Origin: Bryobacteraceae bacterium
GTDB lineage: Bacteria; Acidobacteriota; Terriglobia; Bryobacterales; Bryobacteraceae
DNA length: 64,000 nucleotides
Direction of reading: 5' to 3'
Assembly (NCBI GenBank): GCA_025056865.1
Contig: JANWVO010000038.1
Coordinates: 62,001 to 126,000, forward strand
In this document: positions 29,209-38,061 of the stretch, in pieces
Layout: the number at the start of each line of letters is the position of its first letter
Position numbering within the stretch: the first letter of the stretch is position 1
Program-made: the position numbers and the translations under genes
Notes under the pieces: generated by a model
What the model saw: the letters and a program-made list of their open reading frames with translations, nothing else
What the model was told of the DNA's origin: nothing
Database searches by the model: none

Positions 29209-30395
29209 CGCTGCTCGTGGCGGCCGCGCTGGCTCTGGCGCAATATGACGACGCCGTCATCGCCCGCGGCTTCGACCACTTCTACAACCTCGAATACCCG
29301 CAGGCCATCGAGTGTTTCCAGAAGGCCATCGCCGCCGCGCCGCGCGACCCCCACCGCCACAACCACCTGGCGCAGGCGGTGCTCTTCCAGATGATGTTCC
29401 GCGCCGGCGCGCTCGAAACCGAGCTGGTCACCGGCGGCAACCCCTTCCTGCGCCGCCCGAAGATGGAGCCCACGCAGGAGGAGCAGCAGTTGTTTGCCGC
29501 CTCCATCAGCCACACCCTCTCGCTCACCTCGGAGGCGCTGGCCAAGAACCCGAACGACACCTCCGCCCTGTATGCGCGCGGCGTGGCGCTCGGCTTCCGC
29601 GGCACCTACAACTTCCTGGTCCGCCGCGCCTGGCTGGACGCGCTGCGCGACATCACCGACGCGCGCCGGCTCCACAACCGCGTCGCCGAGCTCGACCCGA
29701 AAAACATCGACGCGCTCATGTTGCAGGGCGTCCACGACTACATCGTCGGCTCGCTCCCGTGGCACTACCGCACGCTCGGCTTCCTCATCGGCTTCCGCGG
29801 CGACCGCGAGCGCGGCATCCGCACCGTGCGGCTGGTGGCGGAAAAAGGATCGCTCAACCGCGTCGACGCGAAGATCCTTCTCGGCGTCGTCGCGCGCCGC
29901 GAACGCCGCCCGCAGGACGCCGTGCCCATCATTGTCGAGCTGCTCGAGCGCTACCCGCGCAACTTCCTCCTCCTGTTCGAGCTCGCGCAGATGTACTCGG
30001 ACCTCGGCCGCAAGGAAGACGCGCTGCGCACCTTCGACCGCATCGAGGAGCTCAAGCGCTCCGGCGCGCCCGGCTTTGCCAGCCTCCCGTGGGAGCGCAT
30101 CGAGTTCGCCCGCGGCAACCTGCTGTTCTGGTACGACGAGCCCGAAGCGGCCATCGTCCACCTGCGCCGCGCCACCCGCGCCGCTGACCGGCTCGACCCC
30201 AACTCCGCCGTCACGAGCTGGCTCCGCCTCGGCCAATGCCTCGACCTGCTCGGCCGCCGCGAAGAGGCCCTCGCCGCTTACCGGCACGCCGTGGAAACTG
30301 CTCCTTCCTCCTATGAAGCAAAGCTCGCCCGCCGATGGCAGCGGCGCGTCTTCGACCGCGAAGAGAAGCGGCTGCTGGCGCGCGGAGAGCTTTAG
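29205..30395 (+). CDS. TPR-repeat protein, probably secreted
   Basis: This is a 396-residue helical protein. A short hydrophobic N-terminus (MTLLVAAALALAQ) may be a signal peptide. Tetratricopeptide-like repeats are spread over its length (LEYPQAIECFQKAIAAAP at ~27-45; KNPNDTSALYARGVAL; RYPRNFLLLFELAQMYSDLGRKEDALRTFD; LRLGQCLDLLGRREEALAAYRHAVE). Such repeats mediate protein contacts; the partner is unknown. It overlaps the queG stop by ATGA, but no functional link to queuosine is evident. Confidence 0.85.
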   Translation: MTLLVAAALALAQYDDAVIARGFDHFYNLEYPQAIECFQKAIAAAPRDPHRHNHLAQAVLFQMMFRAGALETELVTGGNPFLRRPKMEPTQEEQQLFAASISHTLSLTSEALAKNPNDTSALYARGVALGFRGTYNFLVRRAWLDALRDITDARRLHNRVAELDPKNIDALMLQGVHDYIVGSLPWHYRTLGFLIGFRGDRERGIRTVRLVAEKGSLNRVDAKILLGVVARRERRPQDAVPIIVELLERYPRNFLLLFELAQMYSDLGRKEDALRTFDRIEELKRSGAPGFASLPWERIEFARGNLLFWYDEPEAAIVHLRRATRAADRLDPNSAVTSWLRLGQCLDLLGRREEALAAYRHAVETAPSSYEAKLARRWQRRVFDREEKRLLARGEL

Positions 30396-30493
30396 CCGAC
30401 GGCAACCTTCTGCGGCCGATCCATGCGCCGCGCCGCCCACGCCGCAAATCCCGGATGGATTTCCGCAACGCCTGCTGTATACTTGCTCCCACT

Positions 30494-30850
30494 ATGGGAT
30501 TCGTCCAGGAGTTCAAGGAGTTTGCACTCAAAGGCAACGCAATCGACCTGGCCGTCGGCGTCGTCATCGGCGGCGCCTTCGGAAAAATCGTCAATTCGAT
30601 GGTCGCGGACCTCATCAACCCGCTGCTCGGGCTGCTGACCCGCGGCGTGAACCTGGCCGACAAGTGGGTGGCGCTCGACGGCAATTCCTATGCGTCCATC
30701 GAGGAGGCGAAAAAGGCCGGCGCGGCGGTGCTCACCTACGGCAATTTCCTGAACTCGGTCATCGAGTTCTTCCTCATCGCCCTGGCCATTTTCATCGTCA
30801 TCAAACAGATCAACCGGCTCGTACGGGTCTCCGACACGCTGCCGAAATAG
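30494..30850 (+). CDS. mscL: Large-conductance mechanosensitive channel
   Basis: This is a 118-residue protein. MscL signatures: FKEFALKGNAIDLAVGVVIGGAFGKIVNSMVADLINPLLG (amphipathic N-helix and TM1) and FLNSVIEFFLIALAIFIVIKQINRL (TM2). It opens on membrane tension to release solutes after hypo-osmotic shock. It is slightly short at the C-terminal helix bundle. TATACT lies ten bases before the ATG with no clear Shine-Dalgarno, so the transcript would have an extremely short leader. Confidence 0.96.
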   Translation: MGFVQEFKEFALKGNAIDLAVGVVIGGAFGKIVNSMVADLINPLLGLLTRGVNLADKWVALDGNSYASIEEAKKAGAAVLTYGNFLNSVIEFFLIALAIFIVIKQINRLVRVSDTLPK

Positions 30851-30988
30851 GCGGCATCGATCACCACGGCCGGGCGCGCGTCCACGCCTCCAGGAAATCC
30901 GCGCCCCGGAAGCGGATGGTCCGGTCGTCCACGATTTCGCCCTCAAGCGCGGCAGCCGCCTCCCCGCGCCCCGCTACAATGAAAGCGC

Positions 30989-32968
30989 ATGACTGCCGCC
31001 GGAAAGGGGGGATCTGCCCGTCCCTCCCCGCTTTGGGTGATCGGTCCGGCGGTGGTCCTCGGCGCCTTCCTGCTCTTCCTCGTGCAGCCGATGGCGGGCA
31101 AGCGCCTGCTGCCCCTGTTCGGCGGCTCGGCAGCGGTCTGGTCCTCCTGCCTGCTCTTCTTCCAGTCGGTGCTGCTGGCCGGCTACGTCTACGCGCACCT
31201 GCTCGCCCGCAGGCTGGAGCCGCGGCGGCAGGCCGTTCTGCACGCTCTGGTGGCGCTGGCCTGCCTTCTGGCGCCGCGCGTGCCGCCGCGCGCCGGCGGC
31301 GATCCGCTCCACGTGCTTCTCGCCCTGGCCGGCACGGTCGGCCTGCCTTACTTCCTGCTTTCCACCACGTCGCCGCTGCTCCAGCACTGGCTGGCGCTCG
31401 CCGACTCCCGCTCGCGCCCCTACCGCCTTTCGGCCTGGTCGAACGCCGCCTGCGCGCTGGCTCTGGTGGCGTTCCCCTTCCTGCTCGAACCGCGCTTCCC
31501 GCTGTCGCGGCTTGAACGGCTGTGGCACGCGCTGTTCGCCGCCGAAGCCTTCCTGCTCGCCGCGGTTGCATTCCTCCTGTGGCGCCTCCGGCCCGCCGCG
31601 CCGCCGCGCCCCCTCGTCGATGGCGCGCGCTGGCGCGAGCGCCTCCGCTGGCTGGCCTGGTCCGCGCTGGGTTCCGCGTTCCTGGTGGCCACGACGGCCC
31701 ATCTCACCCAGGTGGTCGCCCCCGCGCCCCTGCTGTGGGTGGCGCCAATGCTGGTCTACCTGCTGACCTATGTCGCCGCGTTCGCGCGCGAAGAGATGCC
31801 CGGCCGGCGGCTGGCCCGCCATGCCCTGCTCGGCCTGCTCGGCATGGCCCTCGCGCTGTTGTTCCTCGACCTCCAGGCGGTGCTCGCCGCCAAGCTCGGG
31901 CTTTACTGCCTGGGGCTGTTCCTCGTCTGCCTGTTCGCGCACGGAACGCTGGCCGCCAGCAAGCCGGAGCCGGCGCGGCTCACCAGCTTCTGGACCCACG
32001 CCGCCGCCGGCGGCGCGCTCGGCTCGCTGCTGGCGGGCGTCGCCCTGCCATCGCTGCTCAAAGGCTACTTCGAACTGCCGCTGCTCATGGCGCTCACGGC
32101 GCCGCTGTGCCTGTGGAAGCTGCGCGGCGGCTCGCGCTGGGCCACGCAGGCCGCCTGGATGGCCGCCATCTTCGCCGCCACGCCGTCGCTGGCGCTGGTC
32201 GAAAACCACTACTCCGGCCTCGTCGATGCCGGGCGCAATTTTTACGGCAGCCTCCGCATCGTCGACGAGCCCGCGACGGACGGCCGTCCGAAGCTGCGCA
32301 AGATGCTGCACGGGCTGGTCGTGCACGGGTCGCAGTTTCTCGCCCCGGAGCTGGAGGACACGCCCACGGCTTACTACGGCCGCGCGAGCGCCGCGGGCCT
32401 GCTGCTCAGCCGTCCCGGCGCGCCGCGCCGCGCCGGCATCATCGGCCTCGGCGCCGGCGCGCTGGCCGCCTACGGGCGGCCCGGCGATGTCTTCCGCTTC
32501 TATGAAATCAACCCTATGGTCGTGGGCTTCAGCCGCCGCTACTTCACTTATCTGGCGCGTTCCGCGGCCCGCATCGAGATCGCCGAAGGCGACGCGCGGC
32601 TGACGCTGGCCGCCGAGCCGCCGCAGCGCTTCGACGTTCTCGCCGTGGACGCCTTCAGCGGCGACGCGATTCCCGCCCACCTGCTCACGCGCGAGGCCTT
32701 CGCGCTCTATCTGCGGCACCTCGCTCCCGGTGGCGCGCTCGCCTTCCACATCTCGAACCAGTACGCAGACCTGGCCCCCGTGGTGCGCGCGCTCGCCGCC
32801 GATGCAGGCGTCTCCTGCACGCGCATGTCCTCGCCGCCCGACGCGCGCGCCGCCGCGCTTGCTTCCGTGTGGATGGTGGTGGACACGGCGCGGCCCGCCT
32901 CCGCGCCCGCCGACCGCCGCTACCTCTGGACCGACGACGAGAACTCCATCCTGCGCGTGCTGCGCTGA
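30989..32968 (+). CDS. Membrane protein fused to a spermidine synthase-like domain
   Basis: This is a 659-residue protein. The first ~400 residues contain about ten hydrophobic segments (for example IGPAVVLGAFLLFLVQPM and LPYFLLSTTSPLLQHW). The C-terminal ~220 residues have a Rossmann methyltransferase/spermidine-synthase fold: AGIIGLGAGALAAYG, FYEINPMVVGFSRRYF, IEIAEGDARLTL, VLAVDAFSGDAIPAHLLT. This is the widespread fused MFS/spermidine synthase architecture. Whether it makes polyamines or another product is not known. A TACAAT hexamer ends eight bases before the ATG. Confidence 0.85.
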   Translation: MTAAGKGGSARPSPLWVIGPAVVLGAFLLFLVQPMAGKRLLPLFGGSAAVWSSCLLFFQSVLLAGYVYAHLLARRLEPRRQAVLHALVALACLLAPRVPPRAGGDPLHVLLALAGTVGLPYFLLSTTSPLLQHWLALADSRSRPYRLSAWSNAACALALVAFPFLLEPRFPLSRLERLWHALFAAEAFLLAAVAFLLWRLRPAAPPRPLVDGARWRERLRWLAWSALGSAFLVATTAHLTQVVAPAPLLWVAPMLVYLLTYVAAFAREEMPGRRLARHALLGLLGMALALLFLDLQAVLAAKLGLYCLGLFLVCLFAHGTLAASKPEPARLTSFWTHAAAGGALGSLLAGVALPSLLKGYFELPLLMALTAPLCLWKLRGGSRWATQAAWMAAIFAATPSLALVENHYSGLVDAGRNFYGSLRIVDEPATDGRPKLRKMLHGLVVHGSQFLAPELEDTPTAYYGRASAAGLLLSRPGAPRRAGIIGLGAGALAAYGRPGDVFRFYEINPMVVGFSRRYFTYLARSAARIEIAEGDARLTLAAEPPQRFDVLAVDAFSGDAIPAHLLTREAFALYLRHLAPGGALAFHISNQYADLAPVVRALAADAGVSCTRMSSPPDARAAALASVWMVVDTARPASAPADRRYLWTDDENSILRVLR

Positions 32969-33466
32969 TCAGCGGCGCGCCATTTCGGTGCGCCCGGCCA
33001 GCGGCTGCACGCTGCCCCGCCCGCACAGCGCGATGCCGTTCTGCACCAGCCCGCGCAGCAGCGCCGCGAAAACGGCCAGCAGCGCCTTCTCGGTCACCGG
33101 CTGCCGTCCGGGCAGCCGCGCATGCAGCGGCAGCTCGGTCAGGATCTGGATGCGCACGCCGCGCGGATTCACCCGCCCGCCCGCGTCCTTCAGATTCGCC
33201 AGAAAGATGGGCGTCTGCATCACCGCGCCGCTGCGCGCGTCCACATAAAACTGGCAGCGCGCAAACCAGCCCGTGTTGGCCGGATCGGCGCCGTCGAACA
33301 GCAGCAGCGGCCCTTCGCGCTCCTGCGCCACCAGGTCGAGCACGAGGCTTCGCTCGCGCGTCTCCGCCTTGCAGGTGAAGCCCGCCTCCCCGGCGGCCTG
33401 GCACAGCAGATCCGGATCCAGCTCGAGCCGCACCAGATGGCGGCCCCCCGCCTGAAGCACCTGCAT
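32969..33466 (-). CDS. Hypothetical protein
   Basis: This is a 165-residue protein I do not recognise. It has no signal peptide or membrane segment. It reads as an alpha/beta protein with two cysteines early on (LLCQAAGEAGFTCKAE), a LLLFDGADPANTGWFARCQFYVDARSG segment and a helical C-terminus. Its stop codon abuts the stop of the fused spermidine synthase gene on the other strand with no gap, and it is divergent from the HAD gene. Length, codon use and clean ends support it as a real gene. Confidence 0.65.
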   Translation of the reverse strand: MQVLQAGGRHLVRLELDPDLLCQAAGEAGFTCKAETRERSLVLDLVAQEREGPLLLFDGADPANTGWFARCQFYVDARSGAVMQTPIFLANLKDAGGRVNPRGVRIQILTELPLHARLPGRQPVTEKALLAVFAALLRGLVQNGIALCGRGSVQPLAGRTEMARR

Positions 33467-33504
33467 CAGTTCCAGTGTAGCGCCCGCTATGCTGAAGGAG
33501 GCGC

Positions 33505-34197
33505 ATGGAACCCGCCGCCACCCTCGTCCTGTTTGACATCGACGGCACGCTGCTGCGCCGCGCCGGGCCGCACCACCGCCAGGCGCTCGAGCGCGCCGTC
33601 GCGCGCGTGGCGGGCGTGGCCGTCTCCACCGACGGCATCCCCGTGGCCGGCATGCTCGACCGCGACATCCTGCTCGAGATGCTGGCCCGCGCCGGCGTCC
33701 GCGGCGCGGCCGCCCGCCGCCTGCTGCCCGAAATCGGCCGCGCCGCCCAGAACATTTATGTCCGGATCTGTCCTGACCTGCGCCGCAAGGTCTGCCCCGG
33801 AGTGCGCGCGCTGCTTCGCGCCCTCGCGCGCCGCGGCGTGCCCTGCGGCCTGGTCACCGGCAACCTCGAGCGCATCGCCTGGACCAAGATGCGCCGCGCG
33901 GGGCTGGAGGAGTTCTTCTCCGTAGGCGCGTTCTCCGGCGACGGGCCGACGCGCGCCGCCCTCCTCCGCCTGGCCGCGCAGCGCGCGCGGCGCGCCGGGC
34001 TGATCGGCCGCGGCGCGCGCATCATCTACATCGGCGACCACCCCAACGACATCCGCGCCGCCCGCGAGGCGGGCGCGCGCATCGTCGCCGTCGGCACCGG
34101 AGTGGTCTCCGGCGAGGCGCTGCTCGCCGGGCAGCCCGACCTCTACGTGCCGGATCTGCGCGAGCTCCGCGCCGCCGGGATCCTCGACGGCCCGTGA
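33505..34197 (+). CDS. HAD-superfamily hydrolase
   Basis: This is a 230-residue protein. Motif I is LFDIDGTLL (nucleophile D10, second Asp D12), motif II VTGN, motif III around K132/R134, and motif IV IYIGDHPNDIRAA. The alpha-helical cap at ~18-90 is of the phosphoglycolate phosphatase/beta-phosphoglucomutase type. It dephosphorylates a small substrate that sequence cannot identify. A strong AAGGAGG precedes the ATG. Confidence 0.9.
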   Translation: MEPAATLVLFDIDGTLLRRAGPHHRQALERAVARVAGVAVSTDGIPVAGMLDRDILLEMLARAGVRGAAARRLLPEIGRAAQNIYVRICPDLRRKVCPGVRALLRALARRGVPCGLVTGNLERIAWTKMRRAGLEEFFSVGAFSGDGPTRAALLRLAAQRARRAGLIGRGARIIYIGDHPNDIRAAREAGARIVAVGTGVVSGEALLAGQPDLYVPDLRELRAAGILDGP

Positions 34198-34198
34198 C

Positions 34199-34513
34199 TC
34201 ATTCGCAGGCCCGCGAGGCGAGCCCTTCCTCCACCTTGCGGATCTTGTCCTCCATCGTCTGCGGCTTGTCGATGCGCGTGCCGATGCGGATGTTGGTGGA
34301 GATCCGCGGCACGCCCATCGCGTGCAGCGCCTCATGGCAGCGCTTCACCGCCGCCATCACCTCGTCCCACTCGCCCTCGACGTTGGTGCCATAAGCGTGC
34401 AGTTTTGTTTTCAGGCCGGACTCGCGCAGGATGCGTTCGCACTCGGTCACTTCCTTCGACACGCTGGCGCCCACGCCCAGCGGGATGATGCACACATCGG
34501 CAATCGCTTTCAT
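34199..34513 (-). CDS. MTH1187-family thiamine-binding protein (DUF77)
   Basis: This is a 104-residue protein of ferredoxin-like fold. IADVCIIPLGVGASVSKEVTECERIL and LKTKLHAYGTNVEGEWDEVMAAVKRCHEALHAMGVPRISTNIRIGTR match the MTH1187/YkoF-like group. Members bind thiamine or hydroxymethylpyrimidine and may help its uptake. The start at 34513 has GGAGGAG upstream; a nine-residue extension was dropped. It is convergent with the HAD gene, with one base between the stops. Confidence 0.88.
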   Translation of the reverse strand: MKAIADVCIIPLGVGASVSKEVTECERILRESGLKTKLHAYGTNVEGEWDEVMAAVKRCHEALHAMGVPRISTNIRIGTRIDKPQTMEDKIRKVEEGLASRACE

Positions 34514-34547
34514 GGCCGCTCTCCTCCGTAATTTTCCCATTCCGGGT

Positions 34548-34565
34548 GCCTGGCCAAGGCCAGGC
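34548..34565. repeat. Palindromic hairpin upstream of the nucleotidyltransferase cassette
   Basis: GCCTGGCC and GGCCAGGC lie around a two-base centre, between the divergent thiamine-binding gene and the nucleotidyltransferase gene. It may be an operator or a transcript hairpin. Only the symmetry is certain. Confidence 0.4.
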
Positions 34566-34617
34566 TTGCGTCAGGGGTCCGTCGCCAGCCGTGCCATTTC
34601 GTAAGATGAAGAAGCGC

Positions 34618-35748
34618 ATGAGTGCTGACGCACAGACGCCCTCCTCTCCCATCTGCCCCGGCAACCACTCAACCGACCCGCTCCAGGCCGTGTGGAGGCT
34701 GGAGGAGCGCACCGGCAGCCGATGGTTGCATCTTCACAAAGCCTCCGAAGAGGCCCAGAAAAAGATCGGCGGACTCTCCGAGGCTCTCGGCCGTGAGTTT
34801 GCTTCCGGCGACTACAGCGTAATCGTCTTCGGGTCCCTGGCGCGAAGAGAATTCACCCCCGGCAGCGACGTGGACTGGACCCTCCTCGTCGACGGCGCCG
34901 CGTCAGAGGACCATTGGGAGGTCGCCTGCCGCGTGCGGGAGGTCGTTCGCAGTGTCGTGCCAAAGGAGCCGGGCCGGGAAGGAACGTTCGGAAACCTCGC
35001 CTTCAGCCACGAACTGCTTCACCAGATCGGTGGCTCCGATGACACGAATCGCAACACGACCCGGCGCATCCTGCTGCTGCTGGAAAGTCTCTGTTGCAGC
35101 AGTCCTGAGGCATATGATCGCGTGATCCGAGGAATCCTGAAGCGGTACCTCACAGAGGACGAGGCGTTCTTCCACTGGAGGTCTCGTCACCCCGTGCCGC
35201 GCTTTCTGCTGAACGATTTCGCCCGCTTCTGGTGGACGATGGCCGTGGATTTCGCCTACAAGCGGAGATCTCGTCAGGGCGAGGGCGCCGTCATTCGCAA
35301 CCTGAAGCTGAGGATGTCGAGAAAACTCATCTACGCGTCCGGACTGCTTGCCTGCTTCCGCCTGGCGATGGACACCGAGGCCAGCGGGAAGTTGCAGGAA
35401 TCGGAAAAGCAGCCGGGGAACAGCCAGGCGGGACCAAGGGTGGAGTTCTTCCGCGGACTGCTGTCAATGCCGCCCCTGGCGATTGTGGCCAGCCACCTGA
35501 ATCAGCATCCCCATCTGGACCGGGCGGCTCAGAGCATCTTCGGCGCATATGACCGCTTCCTGGAGGCGCTGTGGGATGGCAGGCAGAGAAGCCAGCTCGA
35601 ACAGATGAGAGAATCCGGACGCCACGCAAACGCGCTCTACAGAGAAGTGCGCGAAGCCACTCACAAATTCCGTGATGGCCTGATCAAGGTATTTTTTGAC
35701 GAAAGCTCTGGCCTCGCGGAACTGACAAGAATGTATGGAGTCTTCTGA
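34618..35748 (+). CDS. Nucleotidyltransferase-domain protein of unknown role
   Basis: This is a 376-residue protein. The nucleotidyltransferase motif at ~70-95 (VIVFGSLARREFTPGSDVDWTLLVDG) gives the Gly-Ser and Asp-x-Asp metal site of the GlnD/DUF294/MNT type. A third Asp is not obvious. The C-terminal two thirds are helical (RRILLLLESLCC, LKLRMSRKLIYASGLLACFRLAMD). No ACT or HD domain follows, so it is not GlnD. Codons ending in A/T and AGA/AGG arginines are commoner than in neighbours, which suggests horizontal transfer. The start may also be the ATG at 34606. It overlaps the next gene by one base (TGATG). Confidence 0.75.
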   Translation: MSADAQTPSSPICPGNHSTDPLQAVWRLEERTGSRWLHLHKASEEAQKKIGGLSEALGREFASGDYSVIVFGSLARREFTPGSDVDWTLLVDGAASEDHWEVACRVREVVRSVVPKEPGREGTFGNLAFSHELLHQIGGSDDTNRNTTRRILLLLESLCCSSPEAYDRVIRGILKRYLTEDEAFFHWRSRHPVPRFLLNDFARFWWTMAVDFAYKRRSRQGEGAVIRNLKLRMSRKLIYASGLLACFRLAMDTEASGKLQESEKQPGNSQAGPRVEFFRGLLSMPPLAIVASHLNQHPHLDRAAQSIFGAYDRFLEALWDGRQRSQLEQMRESGRHANALYREVREATHKFRDGLIKVFFDESSGLAELTRMYGVF

Positions 35749-36500
35749 TGCGAGCGATAGGTTTTTCTACAGGCGCCCTGGCCCTGGGAGATTTCCGCTG
35801 CGGACTCGAGTTATCCAGCCGCCATGGGCTTCCCGCGGTGGAACTGTCTGCGCTTCGGTATCATGAACTGAAACCTCTCGTCGATGCTCTGACCGATCTG
35901 AAACTGGATGGGTTCCGCTATGTCTCGCTTCATGCCCCCAGCCGGTATGAAGAGAAGGAAGAACCCACAGTTGCAAGCCTGGCAATGAAAGCTGCCGAGC
36001 GTGGTATTCCCGTCGTCGTGCACCCGGACGCCATTCATGATGCAGCCTGCTGGCGCCAGTTCGGCAGGATGCTGCTCATCGAGAATATGGACAAGCGGAA
36101 GCCGGCCGGCAGGACTGTTCAGGAACTGGAGCACTTCTTCGAGCTTCTTCCGGACGCGGGTTTCTGCTTCGACATCGGCCATGCGCGTCAGTTCGATCCC
36201 AGCATGACGGAGGCGGAACTATTGCTCCGCGCATACGCAGAACGGCTGAGCCAAGTGCACATGAGTGAAGTAAACTCGTTCAGCCGCCACGAGCGGCTCT
36301 CCTTCCTGTCCTACTTCTCATGCCGGCGCGTGGCCGCGTGGATTCCGGAAAATGTCCCAATCATCCTTGAAGCGCCCGTCCAGCCAGGCGAGATCGAGCA
36401 CGAGGTGCGTTTCGCCATGGACTGCCTGACGCCGCCGCCTCTGCGCGATAAGGATTGGGTTGCGCCTGCGTCCTCCCTGCTTCCCGCGCGGGGCGACTAA
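35748..36500 (+). CDS. TIM-barrel protein, sugar phosphate isomerase/epimerase-like
   Basis: This is a 250-residue protein with the xylose-isomerase-like TIM-barrel pattern: GLPAVELSAL, YVSLHAPSRY, IPVVVHPDAI, LLIENMDKRK, GFCFDIGHARQF, LSQVHMSEV and VPIILEAPV. His, Glu and Asp at the strand ends are those expected to bind a divalent metal. The substrate is unknown. It is translationally coupled to the nucleotidyltransferase and shares its lower-GC composition, so the two probably act together and arrived together. Confidence 0.8.
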   Translation: MRAIGFSTGALALGDFRCGLELSSRHGLPAVELSALRYHELKPLVDALTDLKLDGFRYVSLHAPSRYEEKEEPTVASLAMKAAERGIPVVVHPDAIHDAACWRQFGRMLLIENMDKRKPAGRTVQELEHFFELLPDAGFCFDIGHARQFDPSMTEAELLLRAYAERLSQVHMSEVNSFSRHERLSFLSYFSCRRVAAWIPENVPIILEAPVQPGEIEHEVRFAMDCLTPPPLRDKDWVAPASSLLPARGD

Positions 36501-36541
36501 GAGCTGCGCGATCCAAGGAGCGTCGTCGGACGCGAGGGAAC

Positions 36542-36588
36542 CGAAGTACAGGAACGGCCTGCTGCCCCGGGGGAAACGACGTACTTCG
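36542..36588. repeat. Inverted repeat downstream of the cassette
   Basis: CGAAGTAC (36542-36549) and GTACTTCG (36581-36588) are perfect inverted copies 31 bases apart. They lie in the 165-base gap after the two-gene cassette, which otherwise shows nothing recognisable. This could mark the edge of an inserted segment or be a weak terminator. Confidence 0.35.
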
Positions 36589-36665
36589 CTGGTCGCCCCA
36601 CGCCTGCGGTTTTCTGCGCGCGGCATTATCTCTTCCCAACCCTGCACGCTGACAGCCGCCGCCGC

Positions 36666-38024
36666 TCACGGCCGGAAGCTGATCAGCTCGGTGCGGAACG
36701 TGCCGTCGCGCTGCGGCACGCGCGCCAGCGTGAAGATGCGGCCGTCGCGCACCACCGCGATCGAGTTCACGTACGTCGGATGGCTGCCGTCCTCGTAGAA
36801 GATGGCGCCATGATCGCGGTAGCGCCCCGTCGGAATGTGCCAGGTCACCAGATGGAGATGCTCGTCGCCCTTCGCTTCTCCCCTGGCGGTTCCGTCCTTT
36901 CCCTTCAGCCTCCGCCCGTCCAGGTAGATGGGCCCGCCCGTCAGGTAGTAGAGCGTCTCGCGGTCCGGCCCGAGCGTGAAGCCCAGATACCCGTAGCTGA
37001 ACTGGTCGAACATCCCGCTGCGGCGCGAAGGCTCGCTGGTGATGCGCTCGAGCACCTCCACGCGCTCGGCGCGCGGATCGAAGCGGAACAGATAGCCCGA
37101 GTTGCCGTGCACGCCGTAGAACATCTGCGTGCGCGGGTGCCAGACGATCTGGCGCCAGTTGTAGGCCATGTGGCCGGGCGACGTGATGTCGTACTGGCCG
37201 AAGTAGTCCTTGCGGAGATCATCGCCGCGCACCGGCTCCACCTGCTCCGTGTCGTAGCGGTAGCGGTGGATGACGCCATCGCCGGTGGTGAAGTAGGCGC
37301 TGCCGTCGCGCGGGTCGATTCCGATGGCGCGGCAGATCGTCCGGTATGACGGTCCGCGCCCGTTCTCGCCCTCTTCGAAGAACGCGCCGATCTCCTTCCA
37401 CTCCCGCCGCCGCACGTCGTAGCGGAAGAAGACGCCGGTGGGCCAGGTGAGCCCGTAGACGCGCATCCGCTGCGGGTCCATGTTCATCGTGAGGATGCCC
37501 TCGCCGCGCGGCGCGATGCCGTGGTCTTCAAAGCGGCGCGTCTTCAGGTCGTAGGCGAGCACGTGGCCGCCGCGGTAAGGCTTCATGCCGGGCGGCGGCA
37601 CGCCGGGCTTCTCCATGCCGTCGAGGATCGTGTAGTAGCCGATGTGCGTGGCGAACCACAGCCGGCCTTCGGCCTCGACGAAGTTCACGTGGCTCTTGCC
37701 CTGCGCGATCGCGTTCATGCCCTTTTCGCCGCAGGCCTCGGTCAGGTCGCCGACGTGCTGCACGCGGTCCGTGTAGGGATCGTAGAAGAACATCTGCCCG
37801 GCGACGTCCGGCTTCTCGCTGCTGAGCACGTAGTAGACGCGACCGTCGCTGGCCACGCCCATGCCGTTGTAGGTGTCGTGCGCGTGCTCGAAGCCGGAAG
37901 GATGCACGCGGGCGATGAGGCGCGCCGGCCCGGGGCGGGCACCCCGGGAAGGGTCGCCTCCGCAGGCGTCGAGGAGCAGGGCGGGCAGGGCGGCGAAGCA
38001 GAAAGCGCGTGCGCGCAGGGTCAT
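36666..38024 (-). CDS. Secreted beta-propeller lipoprotein
   Basis: This is a 452-residue protein. The signal peptide ends in a lipobox (LLLDAC), so it is probably a lipoprotein. The rest has repeated beta blades: VYYVLSSEKPD, GRLWFATHIGYYTILDG, GHVLAYDLKTRRFEDHG, GSAYFTTGDGVIHRYRYD, GYLFRFDPRAERVEVLERI, DGRIFTLARVPQRDG. This is a WD40/SMP-30-like propeller of the kind common in Solibacter-type genomes. No catalytic residues can be assigned. It is 37 bases downstream of the PLP decarboxylase on the same strand. Confidence 0.8.
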   Translation of the reverse strand: MTLRARAFCFAALPALLLDACGGDPSRGARPGPARLIARVHPSGFEHAHDTYNGMGVASDGRVYYVLSSEKPDVAGQMFFYDPYTDRVQHVGDLTEACGEKGMNAIAQGKSHVNFVEAEGRLWFATHIGYYTILDGMEKPGVPPPGMKPYRGGHVLAYDLKTRRFEDHGIAPRGEGILTMNMDPQRMRVYGLTWPTGVFFRYDVRRREWKEIGAFFEEGENGRGPSYRTICRAIGIDPRDGSAYFTTGDGVIHRYRYDTEQVEPVRGDDLRKDYFGQYDITSPGHMAYNWRQIVWHPRTQMFYGVHGNSGYLFRFDPRAERVEVLERITSEPSRRSGMFDQFSYGYLGFTLGPDRETLYYLTGGPIYLDGRRLKGKDGTARGEAKGDEHLHLVTWHIPTGRYRDHGAIFYEDGSHPTYVNSIAVVRDGRIFTLARVPQRDGTFRTELISFRP

Positions 38025-38061
38025 GCGGGCACCTCCCGCCGTCCAATATACACGCGCCCCC

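Noticed and set aside
30861-30988. Small minus-strand peptide after mscL
   Set aside because: The frame continues antisense into the next gene with no start codon or ribosome binding site in the gap; no family recognised.
34546-34617. 24-residue N-terminal extension of the nucleotidyltransferase
   Set aside because: It crosses the hairpin at 34548-34565 and is low-complexity; the ATG at 34618 (or 34606) fits better.
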